64,000 bases of DNA, from NCBI RefSeq assembly GCF_001424755.1, contig NZ_LMRF01000001.1:1210140-1274139 (forward strand), in the 5' to 3' direction. The position numbers and the translations under genes were made by a program. The notes beneath the pieces were generated by a model. It searched no databases. It was not told the DNA's origin and worked only from the letters and a program-made list of their open reading frames with translations. Of this stretch, positions 9,111-17,433 are shown piece by piece. Each line of letters starts with the position of its first letter. Position 1 is the stretch's first letter. The DNA comes from Marmoricola sp. Leaf446 (GTDB lineage Bacteria; Actinomycetota; Actinomycetes; Propionibacteriales; Nocardioidaceae).

Positions 9111-9494
9111 ATGACCACCATCGGCGACCTTGCCTTCGTGGCCGCCATCTCGATGGGCCCCGGACTGGTCCTCACCACCTTCGTGCTGCTGCTGGTGACA
9201 CACCAGCCTCGGTGGGTCTCCAGGACGGTCATCGTCTGTTGGGGTCGTCGCCGCGACCGCGTTCGTCGCCTACTGGCACACGGGGGAAGAGCCTTCGGCT
9301 ACGCCGACGCGAACCGGTCGGTGCCCGCGGTTCTCGACCAGGCGACCCACGTCGCCATGGCGGCCTGCCTGCTGTCGAGCCTCATCGTGGTGGCGCTCGG
9401 GGCCTCGCGGCTGGTCGCCGCCTGGAACAGCCGCCCGAAACCTGGGTCGGATGTGCCCTTTGACAACGAGGCCCTGGCATTGCGTGTCCGGTGA
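9111..9494 (+). CDS. Small putative membrane protein, possibly with internal frame disturbance
   Basis: A 127-residue reading frame with no recognised family. It has a hydrophobic N-terminal region (LAFVAAISMGPGLVLTTFV) and a second hydrophobic segment near residues 84-105 (MAACLLSSLIVVALGASRL), so it is probably an integral membrane protein. The ATG at 9111 lies seven bases after CACACT, a -10-like hexamer, which favours this start over one at 9066. Between the two hydrophobic parts the frame is oddly Arg-rich. The +1 frame over about 9240-9300 instead reads like another membrane segment (GVVAATAFVAYWHTGEEP). The gene may therefore contain two compensating frameshifts, or the Arg-rich stretch may be genuine. 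Confidence 0.5.
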   Translation: MTTIGDLAFVAAISMGPGLVLTTFVLLLVTHQPRWVSRTVIVCWGRRRDRVRRLLAHGGRAFGYADANRSVPAVLDQATHVAMAACLLSSLIVVALGASRLVAAWNSRPKPGSDVPFDNEALALRVR

Positions 9495-9558
9495 TGCACG
9501 CGTCCGACAGGCGGCGGTGTGTTCCGGGTCTGGGCCAACTGCAGCACCCGAACGCACA

Positions 9559-9597
9559 ACACCCCCGACCGACTGCAGCGGAGTCGTCCGGGGGTGT
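9559..9597. terminator. Bidirectional hairpin terminator between 9494 and glnA
   Basis: ACACCCCCG (9559-9567) pairs with CGGGGGTGT (9589-9597), and the stem continues inward to about 16 base pairs with one disturbed step, leaving a seven-base loop. It lies about 84 bases past the glnA stop and 65 past the small membrane protein gene. There is no clear T-tract, as is common for actinobacterial hairpin terminators. Confidence 0.75.
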
Positions 9598-9680
9598 CGT
9601 GCGGGGCCGCACGTGGCGACCGACGGCAGGGGTGACGACGGGCCCGACCGGAGTGCCGGTCGAGCCCGTCGAAGGGTGGA

Positions 9681-11099
9681 TCAGATGTCGTAGTAGAGCT
9701 CGAACTCGTGCGGGTGCGGACGCAGCTGCACGGGGAGGATCTCCTGCTGACGCTTGAAGTCGATCCAGGTCTCGATCAGGTCGGGGGTGAACACGTTGCC
9801 CTCGGTGAGGAACTCGTGGTCGCGCTCGAGGTTGTCGAGCACCGCGTTGAGCGAGGTCGGGACCTGGTCGATCTCGGCCATCTCGTCCGGCGGCAGCTCG
9901 TAGATGTCCTTGTCGATCGGGTCGGCGGGCTCGATCTTGTTCTTGATGCCGTCGAGGCCGGCCAGCAGCAGCGCCGAGAAGGCGAGGTAGGGGTTGGCCG
10001 ACGGGTCGGGGCAGCGGAACTCGATGCGCTTGGCCTTGGGGTTGGCGCCCGTGATCGGGATGCGCACGCAGGCCGAGCGGTTGCGCTGGCTGTAGACCAG
10101 CGAGATCGGGGCCTCGAAGCCGGGCACCAGGCGGTGGTAGGAGTTCACCGTCGGGTTGGTGAAGGCCAGCAGCGACGGGGCGTGCTTGAGGATGCCGCCG
10201 ATGTAGTAGCGCGCCATGTCGGAGAGGCCGGCGTACCCGGTCTCGTCGTAGAACAGCGGCTCGCCGTTGTTCCAGATCGACTGGTGCACGTGCATGCCGG
10301 AGCCGTTGTCACCGAAGATCGGCTTGGGCATGAAGGTCGCGGTCTTGCCGTTGCGCCAGGCGACGTTCTTCACGAGGTACTTGAACTTCATGACGTCGTC
10401 GGCGGCCTTGAGCAGCTCGTCGAACTTGTAGTTGATCTCGGCCTGGCCGGCGGTGCCGACCTCGTGGTGGGCGCGCTCGACGGTGAGGCCGGACTTCTCC
10501 AGCTCGATGACCATCTCGTCGCGCAGCTCGCCGAAGTGGTCGTACGGCGCGACGGGGAAGTAGCCGCCCTTGTACTTCACCTTGTAGCCGCGGTTGTTGT
10601 CCTCGGAGCCGGAGTTCCAGGCGCCGGCCTCGGAGTCGATCTCGTAGAAGCCGGTGTTGGCCTTGGTCTCGAAACGGACGTTGTCGAAGACGTAGAACTC
10701 GGCCTCGGGGGCGAAGAACGCCTGGTCGCCGACGCCGGTGCTCTGCAGGAACGCCATCGCCTTGCGCGCGATGTTGCGCGGGTCGCGGGAGTAGGCCTCG
10801 CCGGTGATCGGGTCGTGGATGAAGAAGTTCACGACGAGGGTCTTGGCGGTGCGGAAGGGGTCGATGTAGGCCGTGGTGGGGTCCGGGAACAGCGACATGT
10901 CGGACTCGTGGATCGCCTGGAAGCCACGGATCGAGGACCCGTCGAAGCTCAGGCCGTCGTCGAACACCGACTGGTCGAACGACGAGACCGGCACGGTGAA
11001 GTGCTGCATCACACCGGGAAGGTCGCAGAAACGGACGTCGACCATCTCGACGCCCTCGTCCTTGACGTACTTCAGCAGCTCTTCGCTGTTGTTGAACAT
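9681..11099 (-). CDS. glnA: Type I glutamine synthetase GlnA
   Basis: Catalyses ATP-dependent ligation of ammonium to glutamate as a cytoplasmic dodecamer. The protein has 472 residues, the normal GSI length. It starts [19 protein letters not shown] at 11099, with a strong AAGGAGG site seven bases upstream. Visible signatures are NHEVGTAGQ-type metal-site sequence ([12 protein letters not shown]), the ATP-binding [14 protein letters not shown], and NRSACVRIP. Tyr400 lies in [10 protein letters not shown], the adenylylation loop of GSI-beta enzymes, so activity is probably controlled by GlnE. A four-half-site GlnR box sits 90-127 bases upstream of the start. The gene is monocistronic. Confidence 0.98.
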   Translation of the reverse strand: MFNNSEELLKYVKDEGVEMVDVRFCDLPGVMQHFTVPVSSFDQSVFDDGLSFDGSSIRGFQAIHESDMSLFPDPTTAYIDPFRTAKTLVVNFFIHDPITGEAYSRDPRNIARKAMAFLQSTGVGDQAFFAPEAEFYVFDNVRFETKANTGFYEIDSEAGAWNSGSEDNNRGYKVKYKGGYFPVAPYDHFGELRDEMVIELEKSGLTVERAHHEVGTAGQAEINYKFDELLKAADDVMKFKYLVKNVAWRNGKTATFMPKPIFGDNGSGMHVHQSIWNNGEPLFYDETGYAGLSDMARYYIGGILKHAPSLLAFTNPTVNSYHRLVPGFEAPISLVYSQRNRSACVRIPITGANPKAKRIEFRCPDPSANPYLAFSALLLAGLDGIKNKIEPADPIDKDIYELPPDEMAEIDQVPTSLNAVLDNLERDHEFLTEGNVFTPDLIETWIDFKRQQEILPVQLRPHPHEFELYYDI

Positions 11100-11188
11100 T
11101 CGTCCTCCTTGGCCGCCCTGCGACCGCGTGGAAATGGTGAGCGCTGCGCCAGCGTGCTGACGCGACGACGCGAAACTACGTACGGGTG

Positions 11189-11226
11189 GTTGCACGACCG
11201 TATCCACATTGTTTCGGGCACGTAAC
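11189..11226 (-). promoter_or_regulatory. GlnR-type nitrogen regulator binding box upstream of glnA
   Basis: Read on the minus strand, four half-sites follow each other at 11-base intervals: GTTAC (11226-11222), GAAAC (11215-11211), GATAC (11204-11200), GCAAC (11193-11189), each separated by six bases. This fits the actinobacterial GlnR consensus gTnAC-n6-GaAAC repeated twice. The position, about 100 bases before the glnA start, is where GlnR acts in streptomycetes. Confidence 0.8.
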
Positions 11227-11278
11227 ACGACGGTCACCCAGCGGTCGCCCACGACCCCCTCCTGGCTAGGCTCGCGGC

Positions 11279-11665
11279 GTGCCTGAGTACGCCTCGTGGG
11301 GGCGGCGCATCCTCGCCCTCGCCATCGACTGGATCGCCTCGATCCTCGCCGTCGTGGGCATCGTGGGCTTCGGCCGCTACCTCGACGACCCGTCGTCGGG
11401 CTGGTGGGTCCTGGGCGTCTTCGCGGTGCAGGTGACGCTGCTGACGGCGCTGGTCGGCGGCTCGTTCGGCCAGGTCTGCACGGGCGTGCGCGTGCTGCGC
11501 GAGGACGGCCGGCTGCTGCCCTTCGTCCCCACCCTGCTGCGCACGCTCCTGATCTGCCTGGTCGTGCCGCCGATCATCTTCCAGTCGGCGACCGGCCGCG
11601 GGCTGCACGACCTGTGGACCAAGTCCGCGGCGTACGACGCCCGCAGCGCCCGCCGAGCCGCCTGA
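11279..11665 (+). CDS. RDD family membrane protein
   Basis: A 128-residue integral membrane protein of the RDD family, whose role is not established. It shows the family's motifs: Arg in the first segment ([18 protein letters not shown], with the paired Asp) and the C-terminal [15 protein letters not shown]. Three hydrophobic segments are visible (about residues 11-33, 43-62 and 81-97). The GTG at 11279 lies six bases after TAGGCT (11267-11272), so the transcript is probably leaderless. It diverges from glnA and converges with the next gene, whose stop is nine bases away. RDD proteins are frequently found beside glnA in actinomycetes. Confidence 0.9.
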   Translation: MPEYASWGRRILALAIDWIASILAVVGIVGFGRYLDDPSSGWWVLGVFAVQVTLLTALVGGSFGQVCTGVRVLREDGRLLPFVPTLLRTLLICLVVPPIIFQSATGRGLHDLWTKSAAYDARSARRAA

Positions 11666-11674
11666 CCCGCCTCC

Positions 11675-12196
11675 TCAGGAGGACGGCAGCACGCCCCGCC
11701 GCACCGTCAGGCGCTCGGGCCAGGTCACGACGAGCTCGCCGCCCGGGGGAGTGGCCCGCCAGGCGTCGAACAGCTCGGTCAGCCGCCGCTGCACCCGCGC
11801 GAGCTCGGCGGGCGTGACGAGACCGGCCGGGAGGTCGGGGCGGAGCCGGCCGTCGTGGCCGACGCAGGCGGCCAGCGCCTCCGAGCAAGCGGTGTCGTCG
11901 CGGCCGGCACGGGCCAGGCGCTGCGAGCGCCGCTTGTCCTTCACGGGGCTGCGGTCGGCCGGGGGCGGGGTGAAGAAGCCGCCGAGGTCACCGCCGGCCG
12001 CGACCTGGCCGAAGATGCCGAGCCGCAGCCCCAGCGCCTCCTCGATCGCGAGGTGCACCAGGTCGTGCGGCACGTCGCCGCCCGGGGCGCCGACACCCAC
12101 CCGGGGCGGCACGTCGGGGCCGGTGTCGTGGCGGCCGGAGCGGCGTACGCCCACGCGGTAGCGGCGACCCTCGACGCGCTCGAAGACGACCTCCAC
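11675..12196 (-). CDS. Conserved hypothetical protein
   Basis: A 173-residue soluble protein of unknown function. The middle contains a conserved-looking stretch (GGDVPHDLVHLAIEEALGL) with HDLVH, which superficially resembles a metal-binding helix but is not a true HEXXH motif. A basic region follows (DKRRSQRLARAG). The C-terminal third is helical with a final strand segment (GGELVVTWPERLTVR). There is no signal peptide or membrane segment. The GTG at 12196 is seven bases after TAGCCT (minus strand, 12209-12204), supporting this start and a leaderless mRNA. The gene lies 41 bases after the DUF4191 gene on the same strand but appears to have its own promoter. Confidence 0.75.
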   Translation of the reverse strand: MEVVFERVEGRRYRVGVRRSGRHDTGPDVPPRVGVGAPGGDVPHDLVHLAIEEALGLRLGIFGQVAAGGDLGGFFTPPPADRSPVKDKRRSQRLARAGRDDTACSEALAACVGHDGRLRPDLPAGLVTPAELARVQRRLTELFDAWRATPPGGELVVTWPERLTVRRGVLPSS

Positions 12197-12237
12197 CCGG
12201 GCGAGGCTACGGAGCGACCGTCGGGCAGCGCCAGCGC

Positions 12238-12963
12238 TTAACGGCCGCGCAGGTTGCCGCGCATGCCCTTCATCGAGGTCGGGATCGGGCCCTTGGGCAT
12301 GGGCACGGCCGAGCGGTGGGCGTCGATGGCCTTGATGCGCGCGAGCACGTCGGTCAGCTGGGCGGGCTTGACCTCCTTGCCGAGCTTCTGGACGGTCTTG
12401 GTCAGCTTGGGCAGCGGCACCTGTCCGGGCTCGCGGCCGACGATCAGCTCGTGGATCGGCACCTCGCGGGCGACCCGCTCGTGGCGGCGGCGCTCGGAGG
12501 CCAGCAGGCCCTTGAGGCGGGTCGGGTTGCCCTCGCCGATCAGCACGATGCCGGGACGGCCCACGACGCGCGTGACGATGTCCTGCTGCTTGTTGACCGC
12601 GACGGCCGGATCGGTCTTCCAGCCGCGGCGCAGCTGCTGCAGCGCGGCGGCTGCGGCACCGGGACGCCCCTCGATCTGCTTGTACGCCGCAGTGGCGGCG
12701 CGGCGCCCGAAGACCACCAGCACCGCGAACAGGCCCACGAGCACGCCGATGAGGATCGGGAACCACAGCGTGCGGAAGATCAGCAGCATCAGCGCGAAGC
12801 CAGCGAGGCCCGCGAGCAGGAAGGTGCCCAGCAGGATCAGCCCGATCCGGGGATCGGACTTCTTGGTCATGGTGTAGCTCTGCCGGATCTGTGCGATCCG
12901 ACCGGGCTTGGAGGGGTCCTTGACCTTCTTCGCCTTGGGCTGCTTCTCGAGCTTCGTCGCCAT
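12238..12963 (-). CDS. DUF4191 membrane protein
   Basis: A 241-residue member of the DUF4191 family, an actinobacterial protein of unknown role that is regularly encoded beside lipA. The N-terminus is basic (MATKLEKQPKAKKVKDPSK), followed by RIAQIRQSYTMTKK and two adjacent transmembrane helices at about residues 42-85. A cytosolic C-terminal domain contains VVGRPGIVLIGEGNPTRL and ends in the conserved tail MPKGPIPTSMKGMRGNLRGR. A GAAGG ribosome site precedes the ATG at 12963. It is 64 bases downstream of lipA on the same strand and is probably co-transcribed with it. Confidence 0.9.
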   Translation of the reverse strand: MATKLEKQPKAKKVKDPSKPGRIAQIRQSYTMTKKSDPRIGLILLGTFLLAGLAGFALMLLIFRTLWFPILIGVLVGLFAVLVVFGRRAATAAYKQIEGRPGAAAAALQQLRRGWKTDPAVAVNKQQDIVTRVVGRPGIVLIGEGNPTRLKGLLASERRRHERVAREVPIHELIVGREPGQVPLPKLTKTVQKLGKEVKPAQLTDVLARIKAIDAHRSAVPMPKGPIPTSMKGMRGNLRGR

Positions 12964-13027
12964 GGGTGATGCCTTCGGGTGGTTCGGGTGGGCCGTCGCC
13001 CAGTCTCTCAGACGGGACCGGGGAGGG

Positions 13028-13963
13028 TCAGGACGCGGTCTCGCGCGCCTCGATGGCCTGCTGGTAGAGACGACCGGCGCGGTAGGAGGACCGCACCAGC
13101 GGCCCGCTCAGCACGCCGGCGAACCCGATCTCCTCGGCCTCGGTCGTCATCTCGACGAACTCCTCCGGCTTGACCCAGCGCTCCACGGGGTGGTGGCGCG
13201 GCGAGGGCCGGAGGTACTGCGTGATGGTGATCAGCTCGCAGCCCGCGGCGTGCAGGTCGACCAGCGCCTGGTGGATCTCCTCGCGGGTCTCGCCCATGCC
13301 GAGGATCAGGTTGGACTTGGTCACCAGGCCGAACGCGCGGGCCTGGGTGATCACGTCGAGCGAGCGCTCGTAGGTGAACGCCGGGCGGATCCGCTTGAAG
13401 ATGCGCGGCACCGTCTCGACGTTGTGGGCGAGCACCTCGGGGCGGCTCTCGAAGACCTCGCGGAGCAGCTCGGGGCGGCCGTTGAAGTCGGGGATGAGGT
13501 TCTCCACGCCGGTGCCGGGGTTGAGCTCGTGGATCTGCTTCACCGTCTCGGCGTACAGCCAGGCGCCGCCGTCGGGCAGGTCGTCGCGGGCGACGCCGGT
13601 GATTGTGGCGTAGCGCAGGCCCATCGTCTGCACGGACTCCGCGACACGACGGGGCTCGTCACGGTCGAGCGGCTGCGGCTTGCCGGTGTCGATCTGGCAG
13701 AAGTCGCAGCGACGGGTGCACTGGTCGCCGCCGATGAGGAAGGTCGCCTCGCGGTCCTCCCAGCACTCGTAGATGTTGGGACAGCCGGCTTCCTGGCAGA
13801 CGGTGTGCAGGCCCTCGGACTTCACGAGCTTCTGCAGCTCGGTGTACTGCGGGCCCATCTTGGCGCGCGTCTTGATCCACTCGGGCTTGCGCTCGATGGG
13901 GGTCTCGGCGTTGCGGGCCTCGAGGCGGAGGAGCTTGCGGCCTTCACTTGCTACCTGGGTCAC
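13028..13963 (-). CDS. lipA: Lipoyl synthase LipA
   Basis: A radical SAM enzyme that inserts two sulfurs into the octanoyl group on E2 and GcvH lipoyl domains. The 311-residue protein carries both Fe-S ligand sets: the auxiliary cluster [12 protein letters not shown] and the radical SAM motif CTRRCDFC. Also visible are the N-terminal family segment [13 protein letters not shown] and the C-terminal [12 protein letters not shown], with the Arg-Ser-Ser-Tyr element typical of LipA. The GTG at 13963 is six bases after TACGCT (minus strand, 13975-13970). The partner lipB lies on the same strand about 2 kb upstream, separated by an ABC transporter operon. Confidence 0.97.
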   Translation of the reverse strand: MTQVASEGRKLLRLEARNAETPIERKPEWIKTRAKMGPQYTELQKLVKSEGLHTVCQEAGCPNIYECWEDREATFLIGGDQCTRRCDFCQIDTGKPQPLDRDEPRRVAESVQTMGLRYATITGVARDDLPDGGAWLYAETVKQIHELNPGTGVENLIPDFNGRPELLREVFESRPEVLAHNVETVPRIFKRIRPAFTYERSLDVITQARAFGLVTKSNLILGMGETREEIHQALVDLHAAGCELITITQYLRPSPRHHPVERWVKPEEFVEMTTEAEEIGFAGVLSGPLVRSSYRAGRLYQQAIEARETAS

Positions 13964-14020
13964 CGTCCCAGCGTACGTCGGTGACGCAGGTCTCCCCGAG
14001 CCGGCGGTCGTGCTCGGCGC

Positions 14021-14992
14021 TTAGACGTCGCGACGCGAGAACCACGCCAGCGAGACGACGCAGGCGAGCACCAGGAGCACGCCCAGGAACAGCACCGCCT
14101 CGGTGTGCGTCAGCACCTGCAGCTGCGAGCAGCGGCCCAGCAGCGAGCACGTGGCCGACGGGTCGTCGTAGGTGTAGTCGGTGCGCAGCCAGCCGACCGC
14201 GTTGGTGCCGACGGCCCAGCGGCCGGCGCCGTCGATCGGCAGGAGGCTGACCGCGACCTCGCCGCCCACGGCGTAGACGAACAGCAGCGCGAGCGTGGCC
14301 ACGGTGTGGCGGAAGACCATGGTGAGGGCGAAGGCGCCGAGACCCGCGGCGGCGGACAGGGCGACCCCGCGGCCGACCTGGAGCGCGACGTCGGCCAGCT
14401 CGCCGCCGCCCACGGTCACCCCGCGGGCGCGGGCGACGAGCAGCAGCACGGCCCAGAAGGCCGCCAGGGCAACGAGCGCGGTCACGGCGCAGCCCAGGAC
14501 CACCGCGCCCGCCTTGGCCAGCCAGACCCGTCGCCGGCGGCCCTCGAAGAGCAGCTGGGTGGCCATCGAGCCCGAGCCCCAGTCGCCGCCGGCGAAGGTG
14601 CTGCCGGCGACGATCAGCAGCCCCGCGACCAGCAGCCCGACCTGCACGCCACGACCCTCGCGGACCACGACGGGGTCGAGCGCCTCGCGGGGGTAGAAGC
14701 TGTCGGCGGCGGGCAGCAGCGCCGACGCGCAGTCGGCCGCCTCCGCCTCGGGGCCGAGGTAGTCCGTCGGCGCCTCGCGGCAGGCCCGCAGCTCCGAGCG
14801 CACCTGCGGGTCGCGCCCGGCGAGGTCGACCTGGGCCTGCGCGTCGACGCGCTCGGCCTGGGTCAGCGGGCGCGTCTGGTAGGCCGTCAGGCCGGCCACC
14901 AGGGCAGCGGCGACGACGGTGCCGAGCACCAGCAGGGCGATGCTGCGGCGGGTGCGGAACCGGCTCAGCTCGACCAGCAGCAGGCGCGTCAC
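14021..14992 (-). CDS. ABC-2 type transporter permease
   Basis: A 323-residue membrane subunit of an ABC exporter. The N-terminal MTRLLLVELSRFRTRRSIALLVLG has the usual cytosolic elbow helix and first membrane segment. A large extracellular loop of about 80 residues follows, with cysteines in RACREA and AADCASA. Then come further helices around residues 117-140, 160-180, 205-250 and 295-315, with a late extracellular loop containing CSLLGRCS. Its start overlaps the ATPase stop by four bases (ATGA), so the two subunits are translationally coupled. The exported substrate is unknown; members of this class export peptides, lipids or antibiotics. Confidence 0.9.
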   Translation of the reverse strand: MTRLLLVELSRFRTRRSIALLVLGTVVAAALVAGLTAYQTRPLTQAERVDAQAQVDLAGRDPQVRSELRACREAPTDYLGPEAEAADCASALLPAADSFYPREALDPVVVREGRGVQVGLLVAGLLIVAGSTFAGGDWGSGSMATQLLFEGRRRRVWLAKAGAVVLGCAVTALVALAAFWAVLLLVARARGVTVGGGELADVALQVGRGVALSAAAGLGAFALTMVFRHTVATLALLFVYAVGGEVAVSLLPIDGAGRWAVGTNAVGWLRTDYTYDDPSATCSLLGRCSQLQVLTHTEAVLFLGVLLVLACVVSLAWFSRRDV

Positions 14993-15927
14993 GAGGCCTC
15001 CTCCTGGTCGCGCTGCCCGTCACGACGACCGGTCAGGCCCAGGAAGAACGTCTCCAGCGTCGGGCGCACCTCGGTCAGCTCGCTGACGAAGAGACCGCGC
15101 CCGGCCAGCAGCCGGGTCAGCCCGGCCGGGTCGCCGTGGCCCTCGACGACGAGGGCGGCGCCGTCGCGGGTGACGGTGTGGCCGGCGGTCTCGAGGAAGT
15201 GCTGCGCCCCGCGGGGGTCGGCGACGACGAGGCGGGTGCGCGAGACCGTGTCGCCGAGCAGGTCCTGCACCGGCCCGGAGGCGAGCAGCCGGCCGCGGCC
15301 CACGATCGAGACCGAGTGGCAGACCTGCTGCACCTCGGCCAGGATGTGCGAGCTCAGCAGCACCGTGACGCCGGAGTCGCCGAGGTTGCGCACCAGGTCG
15401 CGGATCGAGCTGATGCCGGCCGGGTCCAGGCCGTTGGTGGGCTCGTCGAGGATCAGCAGGTCGGGGTCCTTGAGCAGCGCCGAGGCGATGGCCAGGCGCT
15501 GGCGCATGCCGCCGGAGTAGGCGGCGTACGACGTGCGGTCGCGGCGCTCGAGCCCGACCTGGTCGAGCGCCGACTCGACGGCGCCGCGGGGGGCGCCGAC
15601 GGTGCGGGCGAGCAGGCCGAGGTTCTTGCGGCCCGAGAGCGTGGGCACGAAGTGGGGCGCCTCGACGACCGCGCCGACCCGGCCCAGCACCTCGGGCAGC
15701 CCGGCGGGCACGTCGGTGCCGAAGAGCCGCATCTCGCCGCTCGTGGGGCGCGCGAGGCCCAGCAGCAGCCGCAGCGTGGTGGTCTTGCCCGAGCCGTTGG
15801 GGCCCAGGAAGCCGTGGACGCCGCCCGCGGGGACGGCGAGGTCGAGCCCGTCGAGCGCGGCGTGGCGGCGGAGCCCGGAGCGGTAGACCTTGCGCAGGTC
15901 GCTCGTCTCGATCACGAGCTCGCTCAT
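14989..15927 (-). CDS. ABC transporter ATP-binding protein
   Basis: A 312-residue ATPase that pairs with the adjacent ABC-2 permease. The nucleotide-binding domain is complete: Walker A GPNGSGKT near residue 42, signature YSGGMRQRL, Walker B DLLILDEPTNGLDP, and the switch histidine in LLSSHILAEV. A C-terminal extension of about 90 residues, common in DrrA/CcmA-like exporters, ends with the conserved PTLETFFLGLTG. The ATG at 15927 has GAGGGG about nine bases upstream. The two-gene operon lies between lipB and lipA, all on the same strand, but nothing suggests a role in lipoate metabolism. Confidence 0.93.
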   Translation of the reverse strand: MSELVIETSDLRKVYRSGLRRHAALDGLDLAVPAGGVHGFLGPNGSGKTTTLRLLLGLARPTSGEMRLFGTDVPAGLPEVLGRVGAVVEAPHFVPTLSGRKNLGLLARTVGAPRGAVESALDQVGLERRDRTSYAAYSGGMRQRLAIASALLKDPDLLILDEPTNGLDPAGISSIRDLVRNLGDSGVTVLLSSHILAEVQQVCHSVSIVGRGRLLASGPVQDLLGDTVSRTRLVVADPRGAQHFLETAGHTVTRDGAALVVEGHGDPAGLTRLLAGRGLFVSELTEVRPTLETFFLGLTGRRDGQRDQEEAS

Positions 15928-15989
15928 GCGACGTGCACCCCTCGTCAGCCGCCCGGTCCTGGACCGGTCCAGCATGGCGCAGCGGTCGG

Positions 15990-16772
15990 TCAGCCCCGCG
16001 GATTGAGCACGGGGACACGCAGGTCCGCGTGCTCCCTCGCCACGGCGGGCCGGCGGCCCGGCTCGGGGCGGGCGTCGTAGTCGGGCGTCGCGGCGTACGG
16101 CTCCCAGGCGAGCAGCTCGGTCAGCCGCGCCCGCACCAGCGGCAGCACCTCGGTGACGGTGACCCGGCGGCCGAGCTCCGCGCTGAGCGTGGTGACGCCG
16201 GCGTCGTCGATGCCGCAGGGCACGAACCGGTCGTACCACTCCAGGTCGACGTCGCAGTTGAGCGAGAAGCCGTGCATCGTGACGCCACGGGCGACGCGGA
16301 TGCCCAGCGCCGCGATCTTGCGCTCGGGGCGGCCGGGGCCGGCGTCGGTCGCGGGGGTCGCGCGCAGCCACACGCCGCTGCGTCCGGGCACCCGCGCGGT
16401 GGTGACGCCGAGGTCGGCGCAGACCAGGATCAGGGCCTCCTCGACGCGGCGCACGTAGTCCACGACCAGCACGTGGTCGGGCAGCGCCACGATCGGGTAG
16501 CCGACCAGCTGTCCGGGGCCGTGGAAGGTGATCTTGCCGCCGCGGTCGACGTCGACGACCTGCACCGGCTCGCCGGTCGCGCTCGAGAGGTCGGTGGGCC
16601 GCTCGTGGGGCTCGGTGCGCTTGCCGGCGGTGTAGACGGGCGGGTGCTCGAGCAGCAGGGTCGTGCCCGGACCACCGGCGACGACCTCGGCGTGCACGGC
16701 TCGCTGCCGCTCCCACGCCTCGAGGTAGTCCACGGGGGCGTCGGTCAGGTCCAGGAACTGCAGCTCGGCCAC
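15990..16772 (-). CDS. lipB: Octanoyltransferase LipB
   Basis: Transfers octanoate from acyl carrier protein to the lipoyl domains of E2 and GcvH, the first step of lipoate assembly. The 260-residue protein shows the family blocks [47 protein letters not shown] with the catalytic Lys, and FVPCGI with the catalytic Cys186. The GTG at 16772 is chosen over an upstream start because TACCGT (minus strand, 16784-16779) lies six bases before it and the extra residues would be Arg-rich. The C-terminus is about 30 residues longer than in enterobacterial LipB, with an unconserved tail. Confidence 0.96.
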   Translation of the reverse strand: MAELQFLDLTDAPVDYLEAWERQRAVHAEVVAGGPGTTLLLEHPPVYTAGKRTEPHERPTDLSSATGEPVQVVDVDRGGKITFHGPGQLVGYPIVALPDHVLVVDYVRRVEEALILVCADLGVTTARVPGRSGVWLRATPATDAGPGRPERKIAALGIRVARGVTMHGFSLNCDVDLEWYDRFVPCGIDDAGVTTLSAELGRRVTVTEVLPLVRARLTELLAWEPYAATPDYDARPEPGRRPAVAREHADLRVPVLNPRG

Positions 16773-16854
16773 CCGGCCACGGTATCTCGCTCCGCGGCGC
16801 GATCCGCCTGTGGACGACCGACCACGAACGCCCCGGAGCGGGCAGCCTGGGCGC

Positions 16855-17358
16855 ATGACGGTGTGGCGGGCGGTGGGTCTCGGGCTGTGCGCGGTGCTGG
16901 TCGCGCTGGCGGCGTGGACGGGTCGGGAGACACCCTCGCCGGTCCAGGCGGCCGAGCCCGCGGCGGTCGCGCCGTCCCCTGCGGCCGGGACGGGACCCCT
17001 CGGGGTGCTGCGGGCCTGGGACCGGCGGCGGGCGGCGGCGTGGGCGGCGGGCGACGCCGAGCGGCTGCGGCGGCTCTACGTGCCCGGGTCGCGGGCCGGG
17101 CGGTCCGACGTGCGGTTGCTGGGGGAGTACGCCGCCCGCGGCGTCCGGGTGCGTCGGCTCACCACCCAGGTCTTCGCCGTCGACGTGGTGGGGGCCGCGC
17201 CCGGTCGGTGGCGGCTGCGTGTGGTCGACCGGGTCGCCGGCGGCGAGCTGGTCGAGGACGGACGCGTCCGGGCGCTGCGCAGCGGACCGGTGGTCACCCG
17301 TCGGGTCGAGCTCGTGCGTCGCGGCGACGGCTGGCGCGTGGGCGGGCGGGTCTCGTGA
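16855..17358 (+). CDS. Membrane-anchored or secreted protein of unknown function
   Basis: A 167-residue protein with an N-terminal hydrophobic segment ([18 protein letters not shown]) that is either a signal peptide or an anchor, followed by a Pro/Ala-rich linker. The soluble part ([20 protein letters not shown] through [17 protein letters not shown]) has the helix-then-strands layout of small NTF2-like domains, which is an inference from pattern alone. The ATG at 16855 lies six bases after CAGCCT, a weak -10-like hexamer. The stop falls inside the left arm of a 13-base inverted repeat shared with the convergent epimerase gene. Confidence 0.75.
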   Translation: MTVWRAVGLGLCAVLVALAAWTGRETPSPVQAAEPAAVAPSPAAGTGPLGVLRAWDRRRAAAWAAGDAERLRRLYVPGSRAGRSDVRLLGEYAARGVRVRRLTTQVFAVDVVGAAPGRWRLRVVDRVAGGELVEDGRVRALRSGPVVTRRVELVRRGDGWRVGGRVS

Positions 17359-17433
17359 CAGGCGCTGCGCGCCTTCCCCGACCAGCCGGCTCGGGTGGCC
17401 GAGGAGGTTGCGCAGCAACCGTCACGAGACCCG
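17347..17433. terminator. Multi-hairpin structure between convergent genes
   Basis: CGGGTCTCGTGAC (17347-17359) and GTCACGAGACCCG (17421-17433) are perfect 13-base inverted arms. The 61 bases between them can form three smaller hairpins: GGCG/CGCC just after the left arm, CTCGG-gtgg-CCGAG (17390-17403), and GGTTGC-gca-GCAACC (17406-17420). It covers the stop of the upstream gene and abuts the stop of the convergent epimerase gene, so a two-way terminator is the simplest reading. Confidence 0.6.

Noticed and set aside
17381-17433. tRNA-like cloverleaf at the convergent junction
   Set aside because: There is no T-loop sequence, no anticodon stem of proper size and the outer stem is 13 bases, so it is not a tRNA.
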